A program made the position numbers and the translations under genes. From contig NZ_KB849780.1 in the NCBI RefSeq assembly GCF_000368965.1, forward strand, positions 2,132,107 to 2,196,106: a DNA stretch of 64,000 bases, read 5' to 3'. This DNA is from Acinetobacter calcoaceticus DSM 30006 = CIP 81.8 (GTDB taxonomy: Bacteria; Pseudomonadota; Gammaproteobacteria; Pseudomonadales; Moraxellaceae). Below are positions 37,291 to 46,543 of this stretch, piece after piece. Below the pieces are notes generated by a model. The model saw only the letters and a program-made list of their open reading frames with translations. It was not told where the DNA came from and made no database searches. The stretch's first letter is position 1. Every line of letters begins with the position of its first letter.

Positions 37291-38481
37291 TTATGCAGTT
37301 ACTTTCGCAACAACACCAGCACCTACAGTACGACCACCTTCACGGATCGCAAAACGTAGACCTGGGTCCATTGCGATTGGGTGGATTAATTCTACTGACA
37401 TTTCAACGTTGTCGCCTGGCATAACCATTTCAACGCCGTCTTGTAATTGGATTGCGCCAGTTACGTCAGTTGTACGGAAGTAGAACTGTGGACGGTAACC
37501 GTTAAGGAATGGAGTATGACGACCACCTTCTTCTTTAGAAAGTACGTATACTTCTGCATCGAATTTAGTGTGCGGCTTGATTGTACCTGGTTTAGCAAGT
37601 ACTTGACCACGTTGTACGTCTTCACGCTTAGTACCACGTAGAAGAACACCACAGTTCTCGCCTGCACGACCTTCGTCAAGCAATTTACGGAACATTTCTA
37701 CGCCAGTAACTGTAGTTGTTTGAGTATCACGGATACCAACAATTTCAACTGATTCGCCTACTTTCACGATACCAGCTTCTACACGACCAGTTACTACTGT
37801 ACCACGGCCAGAGATAGAGAATACGTCTTCGATTGGCATTAAGAATGCTTTGTCGATAGCACGTTCTGGTTCTGGAATGTAAGAGTCAAGCGCTTCAACA
37901 AGAGCAAGAACTGAAGGCTCACCATATTGACCAGCATCGCCTTCCAACGCTTTAAGCGCAGAACCACGGATAACTGGAGTGTCATCACCTGGGAAGTCAT
38001 AAGTAGAAAGAAGTTCACGAACTTCCATTTCTACTAATTCAAGTAATTCTTCATCATCAACAAGGTCACACTTGTTCAAGAATACGATGATGTAAGGTAC
38101 ACCAACCTGACGAGAAAGAAGGATGTGTTCACGAGTTTGTGGCATTGGACCATCAGTCGCAGCACATACAAGGATCGCGCCGTCCATCTGAGCAGCACCA
38201 GTAATCATGTTTTTAACATAATCGGCGTGGCCCGGGCAGTCTACGTGAGCGTAGTGACGGATTGGAGAATCGTATTCTACATGTGAAGTATTAATTGTAA
38301 TACCACGTGCTTTTTCTTCAGGTGCTGAGTCGATTTGTGAGTAATCTTTCGCTTCACCGCCGTAAGTTTTTGCACAAATAGTTGCAATCGCAGCAGTTAA
38401 AGTTGTTTTACCATGGTCAACGTGACCGATTGTGCCCACGTTTACGTGTGGCTTATTACGTTCAAACTTGGCTTTAGCCAT
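37291..38481 (-). CDS. tuf: Elongation factor Tu
   Basis: EF-Tu carries aminoacyl-tRNA to the ribosome. The 396-residue protein has G1 GHVDHGKTT, the switch I threonine in [10 protein letters not shown]3 DCPGHADY, G4 NKCDLVDD, and domains II and III ending [18 protein letters not shown] precedes the ATG. It is the last gene of the str operon, 93 bp after fusA. Codon use is highly biased, as expected for an abundant protein. Acinetobacter genomes usually have a second tuf copy elsewhere. Confidence 0.98.
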   Translation of the reverse strand: MAKAKFERNKPHVNVGTIGHVDHGKTTLTAAIATICAKTYGGEAKDYSQIDSAPEEKARGITINTSHVEYDSPIRHYAHVDCPGHADYVKNMITGAAQMDGAILVCAATDGPMPQTREHILLSRQVGVPYIIVFLNKCDLVDDEELLELVEMEVRELLSTYDFPGDDTPVIRGSALKALEGDAGQYGEPSVLALVEALDSYIPEPERAIDKAFLMPIEDVFSISGRGTVVTGRVEAGIVKVGESVEIVGIRDTQTTTVTGVEMFRKLLDEGRAGENCGVLLRGTKREDVQRGQVLAKPGTIKPHTKFDAEVYVLSKEEGGRHTPFLNGYRPQFYFRTTDVTGAIQLQDGVEMVMPGDNVEMSVELIHPIAMDPGLRFAIREGGRTVGAGVVAKVTA

Positions 38482-38574
38482 GATGATCTTCCTTTATAAA
38501 CTGCTCATGCAGGGTCACTGCACGAGCGCTTGGTTTTAACTAAGAATTAGTTTGGGCTTATAGTAATCGAAAGA

Positions 38575-40713
38575 TTACTCGTCGTCACCTTTTTTACCGC
38601 CAGTCTGGAACTTAGCGATGATGCCTTCAGCCACGTTACGTGGAGTTTCAGCGTATTTAGCGAATTCCATAGAATAAGTCGCACGACCTTGAGACATAGA
38701 ACGCATTTGAGTCGCGTAACCAAACATCTCAGCCAATGGAACTTCTGCTTTAATTGCTTTTGTTCCACCAGGAAGATCATCCATACCTTGAACCATACCA
38801 CGACGACGGTTTAAGTCACCCATGATATCGCCCATGTAGTCTTCTGGAGTTTCTACTTCAACTTTCATGATTGGTTCAAGAAGGATAGGATCAGCTTTCA
38901 TGAAACCGTCACGGAAAGCGTACGAACCAGCCATTTTGAACGACAATTCATCAGAGTCGACATCATGGTAAGAACCATCGAATAATGTCGCTTTGATACC
39001 CACAACAGGGTAACCAGCTAATACACCATTCTTCATACGTTCTTGAATACCTTTGTCAACCGCACCAAAGAATTCTTTAGGTACAGTACCGCCGACAACT
39101 TCTTCAGCGAATTGGTATTCTTTACCAGCTTCTTCAACATCCATAGGCTCTAAACGAACATATACATGACCGAATTTACCTTTACCACCTGTTTGACGAA
39201 CGAACTTACCTTCTTGCTCAACAGTCTTTTTGATTGTTTCGCGGTAAGCAACCATTGGTTTACCAATGTTCGCTTCAACACCGAATTCACGCTTCATACG
39301 GTCAACGATGATGTCAAGGTGAAGCTCACCCATACCAGCAATAATTGTTTGACCAGATTCTTCGTCTGTACGAACGCGGAATGATGGATCTTCTTTAGCC
39401 AAACGACCTAAAGCAATTGACATTTTTTCTTGGTCAGCTTTAGTTTTTGGTTCAACAGCCAATGAAATTACTGGCTCTGGGAATTCCATACGCTCAAGTG
39501 TAATGATGTTTTTCTCATCACATAATGTATCACCAGTAGTAACGTCTTTAAGACCTACACACGCTGCGATATCACCTGCACGGATTTCATCAAGATCTTG
39601 ACGTTCGTTCGCATGCATTTGCACGATACGACCGATACGTTCACGCTTAGATTTAACTGGGTTATAAACCGGATCACCTTGTTTAAGAACACCAGAGTAA
39701 ACACGTACGAATGTTAAGTTACCTACGAACTTGTCGTTCATGATTTTGAACGCTAACGCAGAGAACGGAGCTTCGTCAGATGCTTCACGAGACGCTTTAG
39801 TTTCGTCTTTGTCGTCAAGGATACCTTCGATCGCTTTAACTTCTGTAGGTGATGGTAAGAATTCAATTACAGCATCCAACATACGTTGAACACCTTTGTT
39901 TTTGAACGCAGAACCACAAAGCATTACTTGAATTTCAGAAGCTAATGTACGAGCACGTAAACCTGCAATGATCTCTTCTTTAGAAAGATCACCTTCTTCA
40001 AGGTACTTGTCCATTAATTCTTCAGAAGCTTCAGCCGCAGCTTCAACCATTTTGGTACGCCATTCATTAGACGTATCAACTAGGTCAGCTGGAATTTCAG
40101 CATATTCAAACTTCATACCTTGAGATGCTTCATCCCAGATAATCGCTTTCATTTCGATAAGGTCAACAACACCTGCAAACGTATCTTCTGCACCGATTGG
40201 CACAACGATAGGTACAGGATTACCACCTAAACGAGTTTTAACTTGCTCAACAGCACGGAAGAAGTTTGCACCAGTACGGTCCATCTTGTTCACGAATGCT
40301 AAACGAGGCACTTTATATTTGTTTGCTTGACGCCATACAGTTTCAGACTGAGGTTGTACGCCACCAACTGCACAGTAAACCATGCACGCACCGTCAAGAA
40401 CACGCATAGAACGTTCAACTTCGATTGTGAAGTCTACGTGTCCCGGGGTGTCAATTACGTTGATACGGTGTTGTTCGAATTGGTTACCCATACCAGACCA
40501 GAAACAAGTTGTCGCAGCCGAGGTAATTGTAATACCGCGCTCTTGCTCTTGTTCCATCCAGTCCATTGTTGCTGCACCATCGTGTACTTCACCAATTTTG
40601 TGAGATACACCTGTGTAGAACAAAATACGTTCTGTTGTAGTTGTTTTACCTGCGTCAATGTGCGCAGAAATACCGATGTTACGGTAATTACTAATTGGGG
40701 TTTGGCGAGCCAT
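38575..40713 (-). CDS. fusA: Elongation factor G
   Basis: EF-G drives translocation and, with RRF, ribosome recycling. The 712-residue protein starts [31 protein letters not shown] (G1), with [21 protein letters not shown] and NKMDRTGAN following and domains III-V complete. The ATG at 40713 matches the family start; the frame extends 15 codons upstream. AGGA lies 11 bases upstream, a rather long spacing. The 178-bp gap from rpsG contains a short reading frame and hairpins. Confidence 0.98.
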   Translation of the reverse strand: MARQTPISNYRNIGISAHIDAGKTTTTERILFYTGVSHKIGEVHDGAATMDWMEQEQERGITITSAATTCFWSGMGNQFEQHRINVIDTPGHVDFTIEVERSMRVLDGACMVYCAVGGVQPQSETVWRQANKYKVPRLAFVNKMDRTGANFFRAVEQVKTRLGGNPVPIVVPIGAEDTFAGVVDLIEMKAIIWDEASQGMKFEYAEIPADLVDTSNEWRTKMVEAAAEASEELMDKYLEEGDLSKEEIIAGLRARTLASEIQVMLCGSAFKNKGVQRMLDAVIEFLPSPTEVKAIEGILDDKDETKASREASDEAPFSALAFKIMNDKFVGNLTFVRVYSGVLKQGDPVYNPVKSKRERIGRIVQMHANERQDLDEIRAGDIAACVGLKDVTTGDTLCDEKNIITLERMEFPEPVISLAVEPKTKADQEKMSIALGRLAKEDPSFRVRTDEESGQTIIAGMGELHLDIIVDRMKREFGVEANIGKPMVAYRETIKKTVEQEGKFVRQTGGKGKFGHVYVRLEPMDVEEAGKEYQFAEEVVGGTVPKEFFGAVDKGIQERMKNGVLAGYPVVGIKATLFDGSYHDVDSDELSFKMAGSYAFRDGFMKADPILLEPIMKVEVETPEDYMGDIMGDLNRRRGMVQGMDDLPGGTKAIKAEVPLAEMFGYATQMRSMSQGRATYSMEFAKYAETPRNVAEGIIAKFQTGGKKGDDE

Positions 40714-40749
40714 GATGTCTACATTCCTAAATGTTATATTTAAAACAGG

Positions 40750-40856
40750 ACGCATCAATTAAATTGATGCGTACAAATATCCAAGCAGGCAACTTAAATA
40801 CCCGCAAAGCTCCCACTTTGATAAAGAGCAATGTTGAATCGAGCTGCTGTACGCAT
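40750..40856 (-). promoter_or_regulatory. Alternative hairpins in the rpsG-fusA intercistronic mRNA
   Basis: On the mRNA, ATGCGTACA (40856-40848) can pair with TGTACGCAT (40775-40767). Alternatively ACGCATCAAT (40772-40763) pairs with ATTGATGCGT (40759-40750). Both use the same CGCAT bases, so the structures exclude each other. One covers the start codon of the short reading frame. This may be a translational control site for the str operon. Confidence 0.45.
40794..40856 (-). CDS. Candidate 20-residue small protein or leader peptide
   Basis: An ATG 35 bases after the rpsG stop is preceded by AGGAG with 7 bases between, better than the site of fusA itself. The frame encodes 20 residues, MRTAARFNIALYQSGSFAGI, and ends at TAA about 80 bases before fusA. 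The peptide has no recognised family. It could be a real small protein, or a leader peptide that couples rpsG and fusA translation. The evidence is the ribosome-binding site and position only. Confidence 0.4.
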   Translation of the reverse strand: MRTAARFNIALYQSGSFAGI

Positions 40857-40890
40857 GAATATTCTCCTGATTAGGGACTGTTTTATCCGC

Positions 40891-41361
40891 TTAGAAACGG
40901 TAGTGAGAGAAGGCTTTGTTGGCTTCAGCCATACGATGCACGTCTTCACGTTTTTTGATTGCGGCACCTTTACCTTCAGCTGCATCAAGCAACTCACCAG
41001 CAAGACGTAAAGCCATCGTTTTTTCAGAACGCTTAGCAGCAGCATCTACTAACCAACGCATTGCTAAGGCAGTACGACGGGATGGGCGTACTTCCATAGG
41101 TACTTGATAAGTAGCACCACCAACACGGCGTGCTTTTACTTCGACCATAGGACGAACTTTTTCAAGAGTAGTCTCGAAAAATTCAACTGGGTCTACTTTG
41201 TTTTTTTCTTGAACACGTTCTAAAGCACCGTAAACGATACCTTCAGCAACAGATTTTTTACCATCTTGCATTACGTGGTTCATGAATTTAGCGATTGTTT
41301 GGCTGCTAAATTTTGGATCTGGAAGGATCTCACGAGCAGCGACTACGCGACGTCTTGGCAT
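40891..41361 (-). CDS. rpsG: 30S ribosomal protein S7
   Basis: S7 initiates assembly of the 30S head and, in E. coli, represses its own operon. The 156-residue protein begins [18 protein letters not shown], with [37 protein letters not shown] and the C-terminal [20 protein letters not shown]. Length matches the short form of S7. AGGTG precedes the ATG. A 160-bp spacer with inverted repeats separates it from rpsL. Confidence 0.98.
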   Translation of the reverse strand: MPRRRVVAAREILPDPKFSSQTIAKFMNHVMQDGKKSVAEGIVYGALERVQEKNKVDPVEFFETTLEKVRPMVEVKARRVGGATYQVPMEVRPSRRTALAMRWLVDAAAKRSEKTMALRLAGELLDAAEGKGAAIKKREDVHRMAEANKAFSHYRF

Positions 41362-41521
41362 TTTAATACACCTAATAATATGACACTTCAGGATAATCCA
41401 GCAGTTTGTACAAGTGTCATGTACACGACGCTGGCCTTACTATACGTCGCTTGAATTACAAAACTATGAAGAATTCAAACAAGCGAAACGCTAAAGGGCT
41501 TATTGGACTAGTTTCCTAGAA
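41362..41521 (-). promoter_or_regulatory. Structured rpsL-rpsG intercistronic region
   Basis: The mRNA here contains ATGACACTT (41420-41412) pairing with AAGTGTCAT (41388-41380), and a CGCTTG...AATT arm pairing with AATTCAAGCG further upstream. In E. coli the S7 autoregulatory binding site lies in the corresponding spacer. By position this is the likely S7 feedback site; the fold was not computed. Confidence 0.45.
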
Positions 41522-41896
41522 TTACTTCTTAGGACGCTTAGTACCGTATTTAGAACGTGATTGATTACGATCTTTAACACCAGCACAGTCTAATGAACCA
41601 CGAACGGTATGGTAACGTACACCTGGTAAGTCTTTAACACGACCACCACGGATAAGAACAACACTGTGCTCTTGTAAGTTATGACCTTCACCACCGATGT
41701 AGCTAGATACTTCAAAACCTGAAGTTAAGCGAACACGGCAAACCTTACGCATAGCTGAGTTAGGTTTTTTTGGTGTAGTTGTATAAACACGTGTACAAAC
41801 ACCACGACGTTGTGGACAAGCCTTCAACGCAGGAACTTTGGATTTTTCAACCAAAGTCGTACGACCCTTACGGATCAACTGATTCGTTGTTGCCAT
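41522..41896 (-). CDS. rpsL: 30S ribosomal protein S12
   Basis: S12 lies at the decoding centre. The 124-residue protein contains [19 protein letters not shown] and [17 protein letters not shown]. The two lysines changed in most streptomycin-resistant mutants (Lys43 and the Lys of VKDLPG) are wild type. GGGAG precedes the ATG. It is the first gene of the operon, with a well-formed promoter 60 bp upstream. Confidence 0.98.
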   Translation of the reverse strand: MATTNQLIRKGRTTLVEKSKVPALKACPQRRGVCTRVYTTTPKKPNSAMRKVCRVRLTSGFEVSSYIGGEGHNLQEHSVVLIRGGRVKDLPGVRYHTVRGSLDCAGVKDRNQSRSKYGTKRPKK

Positions 41897-41922
41897 ATGG
41901 CAATTCTCCCGTTATTAAAAAA

Positions 41923-41950
41923 CCTTAAAAAGAAATACCTCTTTTTAAGG
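41923..41950 (-). promoter_or_regulatory. Hairpin at the predicted 5' end of the str mRNA
   Basis: CCTTAAAAAG (41950-41941 on the minus strand) pairs with CTTTTTAAGG (41932-41923), followed by six U. The predicted transcription start is at about 41951, so the hairpin would occupy the extreme 5' end. It could stabilise the message or act as an attenuator before rpsL. Confidence 0.55.
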
Positions 41951-41957
41951 GCACATA

Positions 41958-41986
41958 ATTGTAAGCTAAGATGCAAAAATGGTCAA
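41958..41986 (-). promoter_or_regulatory. Sigma70 promoter of the str operon
   Basis: TTGACC (41986-41981) and TACAAT (41963-41958) are separated by exactly 17 bp on the minus strand. Five of six bases match consensus in each hexamer. Confidence 0.8.
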
Positions 41987-42015
41987 CACGGCAATACTTA
42001 CCAAATGTTGACCAT
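41979..42015. repeat. Perfect 10-bp inverted repeat over the str -35 box
   Basis: ATGGTCAACA (41979-41988) and TGTTGACCAT (42006-42015) are perfect reverse complements, 17 bp apart. One arm contains the -35 hexamer of the rpsL promoter. It may be an operator or a duplicated -35. Confidence 0.5.
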
Positions 42016-42095
42016 ATCAATCTTTGACAGGATAACTTACAAATTTAAATAGAGTTCAGATTTTATTTTTAAACCTCTTATTTGTAAGCGTATTG

Positions 42096-43415
42096 TTAAG
42101 AGTATTTTTTATCATCCAGCTCCTCCTCATCTTCCTCTGGAGCTAAAGCTGGTTTTTGTTCAGTATGCTCATGTTCCTCTACATGTTTATCGACAAGTTG
42201 CTCGATACCCTGATGAACATTTTCCTGAATTTTCTCTTCACTCTTTTTACCTTCAGTACTCTTTAAGACAATAGATACTTTTGAAATTACATCATGATTT
42301 TCTACTTTATGATGATGCTCAGCGTGAATATTGCCGTCTTCACCAACATTTAAAAGACGTGGACTGGCTTTCTGAATAAGTGTAACCGCAGCATAATAAG
42401 CCTGTAGCGGAGATAAATGCTCACTTGGATGTTCATTTAAATAATGTCTTGCAGCTCCAAAGATAGCTTGTGCTTTGTGACCAACATCTTCTTGTAGTTT
42501 CCAGCTATATACTGCGCTTAAAACAGCACCAGCAACTGGTGTAACTTTACCAAAGGTTGAGAGCTTCGGAATACGATTTAACCACCCCCATTTAAACTCT
42601 CCGTCTTCATCAACTAACCAGTTCTTTAAAGTATCTAAATCGGTAGTTGAACCTAGCACCTGCTGAAATTGATGAATATCTTGTGTTTCCAACATATTTC
42701 GTAATGTTTTTAAAGCTAACAATAGCGTTTGCTTTTCAGCAATCAGACTAATATCAACTTCTTTAAAGATAAACTCGACAACATCTTGGTCAGTAACTTC
42801 TTGAAGGTCAAAGCCATGTGATCTTCCTGTCTGATAAATTGTTCTTAAAACTAAGACGAGTGAAACAGGAACATCTACAGCTGCACCAACCACACCTGAC
42901 ACGCCTGTGATTGCCCCTTGTATTGTCGCAATTAATTTATTTTGTTCAATGAGCGCCTGACTTAAACGTTGAGAACGACCCGTATCCTTAGTTAGTTCAA
43001 ACAAATCTTTAGCACCCGCTTCTTCCAAGATTTTTTCAGTTAAGGTGCTTTTTGAACTAAAGTCATTCAACCAATCAAATAAATAGCCTGAGACTTTTTG
43101 ATCCCAATCTGGGGAAAGAAATGTAGCCACACCATTTACTTTTGTAAAATGCCGTCCAAAGACCTGACGAGTTACTTTCGGTAACTGTTCTCGAAGCATT
43201 TGTTGAGGACTTTCATATTGCTCAACTTCAAATGGGCTTTTTGTTCTCGATTTACCTTCAACCGTTTTACAAGTTGGAATTGGTTCAATTACCTTACTTA
43301 CATCACCTGATTGGTTCTGTTGCAAGATACTCAATCCTGTAGAACTGAGCTTTTTAGCCACTCCGAAGACCTGAGAAAACAAATTGTCAGATTGATTATT
43401 ATTGAATTTTGTCAT
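42096..43415 (-). CDS. EcsC-like protein
   Basis: The 439-residue protein has a middle region ATIQGAITGVSGVVGAAVDVPVSLVLVLRTIYQTGRSHGFD that resembles the EcsC family, whose biochemical role is unknown. The N-terminus is polar. After residue 370 the tail is rich in His, Glu and Asp (AEHHHKVENHD, EEDEEELDD), with possible metal binding. There is no signal peptide. A GAGG ribosome-binding site precedes the ATG; the preceding TTG is discounted. It is divergent from fabB across about 300 bp. Confidence 0.6.
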   Translation of the reverse strand: MTKFNNNQSDNLFSQVFGVAKKLSSTGLSILQQNQSGDVSKVIEPIPTCKTVEGKSRTKSPFEVEQYESPQQMLREQLPKVTRQVFGRHFTKVNGVATFLSPDWDQKVSGYLFDWLNDFSSKSTLTEKILEEAGAKDLFELTKDTGRSQRLSQALIEQNKLIATIQGAITGVSGVVGAAVDVPVSLVLVLRTIYQTGRSHGFDLQEVTDQDVVEFIFKEVDISLIAEKQTLLLALKTLRNMLETQDIHQFQQVLGSTTDLDTLKNWLVDEDGEFKWGWLNRIPKLSTFGKVTPVAGAVLSAVYSWKLQEDVGHKAQAIFGAARHYLNEHPSEHLSPLQAYYAAVTLIQKASPRLLNVGEDGNIHAEHHHKVENHDVISKVSIVLKSTEGKKSEEKIQENVHQGIEQLVDKHVEEHEHTEQKPALAPEEDEEELDDKKYS

Positions 43416-43714
43416 CAAGTACCTCGATTTTTTAATTTATCTAATTAGACACAAATACTAGGTGGAATGTGGATTTATCTCAACTTGTATGTGTGTATTT
43501 TAGTTAACCCTAAATGCAACATACCATGTATTTAGTTATTTTTTTAAATGTAAAATTGTCATAAAGATTTGCCATAAGAAATAAAAATCCTTTCTGCTAT
43601 CATGTTAACAACGAAAAAACATGAGTCTTGTTTTCTTATAGCTATATTCTCCTATTCATTTTCATAGCTGTTGATCACGATAGACTCTTAATATCACCAT
43701 AAAGGGACCTGTAG

Positions 43715-44944
43715 ATGAAACGTGTTGTAATCACTGGTATGGGTATTAACTCATGTATCGGTAACTCTTTAGAAGCAGTTACTCATTCACTTCAAAACGG
43801 AATCTCCGGGACACGTTTTAACCCAACTTATGCTGAACTCAATTTTAAAAGTCATGTGAGCGCTGCTGCAGAACAAGATTTTGATCATATTGATCGTAAG
43901 TTAAAACGCTTTATGGGCGTATGTGCAATGTACGCTTACAATGCTGCTGTAGCTGCTGTTGAACATGCAGGACTTACTGCTGAGCAAATCGGTGGTAATC
44001 CACGTTACGGTATTGCAGGCGGTTCAGGTGGTGGTTCAACTGCATCTGTTGTTGAAATGACAGAGCTTTTAGAGACTAAAGGTGCACGTAAAGTAGGACC
44101 TTTCTTCGTACCACGCAACATGTCAAACACGATTACTGCAAACGTAGGTGTTGCATTTAAATTGCAAGGTATTGCTCATACTATTACGAGTGCTTGTGCA
44201 ACTTCTGCTGACGCAATTGGTTATGCGTACAACCTTATTCAACTTGGCAAACAAGATCTTATGCTTGCTGGTGGTGGTGAAGAAGATCATTGGTCTCAAA
44301 GTTTATTATTTGATGCAATGGGTGCGCTTTGCTCGAAATATAATGAAACTCCAGAAACAGCATCTCGTCCATATTCAGCAGACCGCGACGGTTTCGTTAT
44401 TGCTGGCGGTGGTGGTTTTGTCGTACTTGAATCACTTGAACACGCTCAAGCACGTGGTGCCAACATTTTAGCTGAAGTCGTTGGTTATGCTGCAAACAGC
44501 GATGGTGCAGACATGGTTGCTCCAAGTGGTGAAGGCGCTACACGTTGTGTATTAATGGCACTTGAAGAAGCTAAGCAACATGGCGTAGACAAAATTGACT
44601 ATGTAAATACACATGGTACATCTACTCCAGCTGGCGACATTACAGAACTTAAAGCAATGGAACGTGCATTTGGCGAAGGCAATGTACCTCCTCTTAGCTC
44701 AACCAAATCTATGACAGGTCATAGCTTAGGTGCAGCTGGCGTACAAGAAGCCATTTACTCAGTTCTAATGATGCAAAATGACTTTATTGCACCAAATATT
44801 AATGTGACTGAACTTGATGAAGGCGCAAAACCTTTTGATATCGTACTTGAAAAACGTGATGCAAAATTGAATACTGTAATGAGTAACAGTTTTGGCTTTG
44901 GCGGTGTTAACGCTTGCCTCATTTTCAAGAAGTGGGATGCATAA
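43715..44944 (+). CDS. fabB: Beta-ketoacyl-ACP synthase I FabB
   Basis: FabB elongates acyl-ACP with malonyl-ACP and is needed for unsaturated fatty acids. The 409-residue thiolase-fold enzyme has the nucleophile Cys161 in TSACATSADAIGYA and the two catalytic histidines in NTHGTSTPAGD and MTGHSLGAAG. Length and N-terminus fit KAS I rather than FabF. AAAGGGA precedes the ATG. hemJ starts 18 bp after the stop. Confidence 0.93.
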   Translation: MKRVVITGMGINSCIGNSLEAVTHSLQNGISGTRFNPTYAELNFKSHVSAAAEQDFDHIDRKLKRFMGVCAMYAYNAAVAAVEHAGLTAEQIGGNPRYGIAGGSGGGSTASVVEMTELLETKGARKVGPFFVPRNMSNTITANVGVAFKLQGIAHTITSACATSADAIGYAYNLIQLGKQDLMLAGGGEEDHWSQSLLFDAMGALCSKYNETPETASRPYSADRDGFVIAGGGGFVVLESLEHAQARGANILAEVVGYAANSDGADMVAPSGEGATRCVLMALEEAKQHGVDKIDYVNTHGTSTPAGDITELKAMERAFGEGNVPPLSSTKSMTGHSLGAAGVQEAIYSVLMMQNDFIAPNINVTELDEGAKPFDIVLEKRDAKLNTVMSNSFGFGGVNACLIFKKWDA

Positions 44945-44962
44945 TCCCACGTAGGATTATCG

Positions 44963-45415
44963 ATGGATGCACCTTCTGATGCTTTTTTGTGGGTAAAAGC
45001 ATTACATATTATTGCTGTGGTTTGTTGGTTCGCTGCTTTGTTCTACTTACCACGTTTATATGTTTACCATGCCATGAGTGAAGATGCTGCTAGCCATCAA
45101 CGCTTTGAAGTAATGGAACGTAAGTTGTATCGCGGAATTATGTGGCCTTCTATGATTGCCACATTAATTACCGCCCATTTTCTTGTCGAATGGGGCGATG
45201 CAACTCGACATTACCATCAGGCAACATGGTTTTATCTTAAAGTTGCTTTAGTCGCTTTATTAGTCATCTACCATTTGGTATGTGGCTACTATCGTAAAAA
45301 ACTTATCGGAAATGCACACTATAAATCACATAGGTTCTGGCGCTTCTTTAATGAAATGCCAACTTTAATCTTATTTGCTGTAGTGATTTTAGTTGTCGTA
45401 AAGCCTCAGTTTTAA
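44963..45415 (+). CDS. hemJ: Protoporphyrinogen IX oxidase HemJ
   Basis: HemJ oxidises protoporphyrinogen IX in haem synthesis and replaces HemG or HemY in many bacteria, including Acinetobacter. The 150-residue membrane protein has four helices, with the conserved HIIAVVCWFAALFYLPRLYVYH (His in helix 1), RGIMWPSMIATL, and WFYLKVALVALLVIYH with a second conserved His. AGGAT precedes the ATG. It follows fabB closely. A terminator hairpin begins inside its last codons. Confidence 0.93.
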   Translation: MDAPSDAFLWVKALHIIAVVCWFAALFYLPRLYVYHAMSEDAASHQRFEVMERKLYRGIMWPSMIATLITAHFLVEWGDATRHYHQATWFYLKVALVALLVIYHLVCGYYRKKLIGNAHYKSHRFWRFFNEMPTLILFAVVILVVVKPQF

Positions 45416-45430
45416 CTGGGGCTTTTGCTT
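45401..45430 (+). terminator. Terminator overlapping the hemJ stop
   Basis: AAGCCTCAGT (45401-45410) pairs with ACTGGGGCTT (45415-45424, one G-U pair), then T-rich sequence. The loop contains the stop codon. Confidence 0.75.
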
Positions 45431-45598
45431 TTCCGAGCAATTTCTTTAATTTAGACAATAAAAACTCGCAGAGTTATCCCTCTATTTAACTTTTTTCAAT
45501 CAAAAGCATAAAATCAATGCTCTCTTAAAGTTATACCCAATGAGTAAATCAGACTCTTTATTTAATAATGCGTAATCTGTACTATCCTAAAGAAATAG

Positions 45599-46159
45599 AT
45601 GAACTCATTTAATGGCAAAGCTATGCTAACCCTTACTGCCCTTAAACGCTCAACCCAACAACAATTTATACTTCTTACACTTTTTATTTTTCGTCACTTA
45701 AAAAACTATCCGATTAGATATCTGACTGCTCAAGAAAAAGTATTAGCACAACTCGTTTTCGGTGACATGCTCAATTGTGAACAACCTAAAATTATTGCTA
45801 CTCGTTATCTTCCTTGGCAGTCTTGCGGTATTTTTATGGCGCCAAATGGAAATATTTACGTTAATCGCTCCGATTACAGCGAAAATTACGCTCTAGAATC
45901 TAAATTTATGCAGGGTATTTTTATTCACGAACTCACTCATGTCATGCAATATCAAAAAGGTGTTCATGTACTACTTAAAGGTGCATTGCTGCAATCGGCC
46001 TATTATCTTAGCTTTAAAAATTACAACCCCTATAAATACACCTACTCTCCCCACAAGGCGTTTAGCTCTTATAACATTGAGCAACAAGGTGAAATTGCCC
46101 GTGACATTTGTTCTGGGAAAATCCCAAATATTATCTGTTCCCCCCAACTTCATTTGTAA
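45599..46159 (+). CDS. Putative zincin-type metallopeptidase
   Basis: I do not recognise a named family. The 186-residue protein has HELTHVMQYQKG, an HExxH-type zinc motif (HELTH, His110-His114), preceded by GIFMAPNGNIYVNRSDY and followed by a helix-rich end with E in QQGEIARD that could be the third ligand. There is no clear signal peptide, though residues 20-32 are hydrophobic. The ATG at 45599 or the one at 45623 could start it, and neither has a good ribosome-binding site. It is isolated between hemJ and nadE. Confidence 0.55.
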   Translation: MNSFNGKAMLTLTALKRSTQQQFILLTLFIFRHLKNYPIRYLTAQEKVLAQLVFGDMLNCEQPKIIATRYLPWQSCGIFMAPNGNIYVNRSDYSENYALESKFMQGIFIHELTHVMQYQKGVHVLLKGALLQSAYYLSFKNYNPYKYTYSPHKAFSSYNIEQQGEIARDICSGKIPNIICSPQLHL

Positions 46160-46543
46160 CTAAATAATCAGTCTTTCTTTGAACGTAACATTTTTGCTTA
46201 ATGTAAATGAGAATTCTTATAAATCAGAAATACTTACCTAAACAAGAAAATCACGCTTACTTAATTCAAATTATTGAAAAAAATATAACGCGCTTATTCC
46301 AAATTGGCTTGTGATAAGGCAGTATACAAACAATAAAAATAATGAAGCCTGTTTCTATTCTATACAGAAAATCTCGTTATTTTTACGCAGAAAATATGTG
46401 ATTGGTATATATTATTGATCTTGACATTTTTGTTTACTATTTTAATTGTTTACTATCGTATCATACACATCGTTGAAAAATTATATCTATAAAAATCAAC
46501 ACTGTGTGTATCTATATTCGTTATGATCTAGGATTAGGTTTGA
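46160..46543. other. 384-bp AT-rich region upstream of nadE
   Basis: No gene is supported. It contains a Fur-box-like sequence (46203-46221), a TTGACA (46421-46426), and an 11-bp direct repeat TTGTTTACTAT at 46430-46440 and 46446-46456. The nadE promoter must lie here but cannot be fixed. Confidence 0.6.
46430..46456. repeat. 11-bp direct repeat upstream of nadE
   Basis: TTGTTTACTAT occurs twice, 16 bp apart start to start, about 90 bp before the nadE ATG and next to a TTGACA box. It may be a regulator site. Confidence 0.4.

Noticed and set aside
41380..41420. Ten-codon frame starting in the rpsL-rpsG spacer
   Set aside because: No ribosome-binding site precedes its ATG, unlike the frame between rpsG and fusA.
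42008..42051. Plus-strand promoter-like boxes (TTGACC, TTGACA) facing away from rpsL
   Set aside because: The -10 candidates match poorly and would transcribe antisense to the EcsC-like gene. The TTGACC is explained as part of the inverted repeat.
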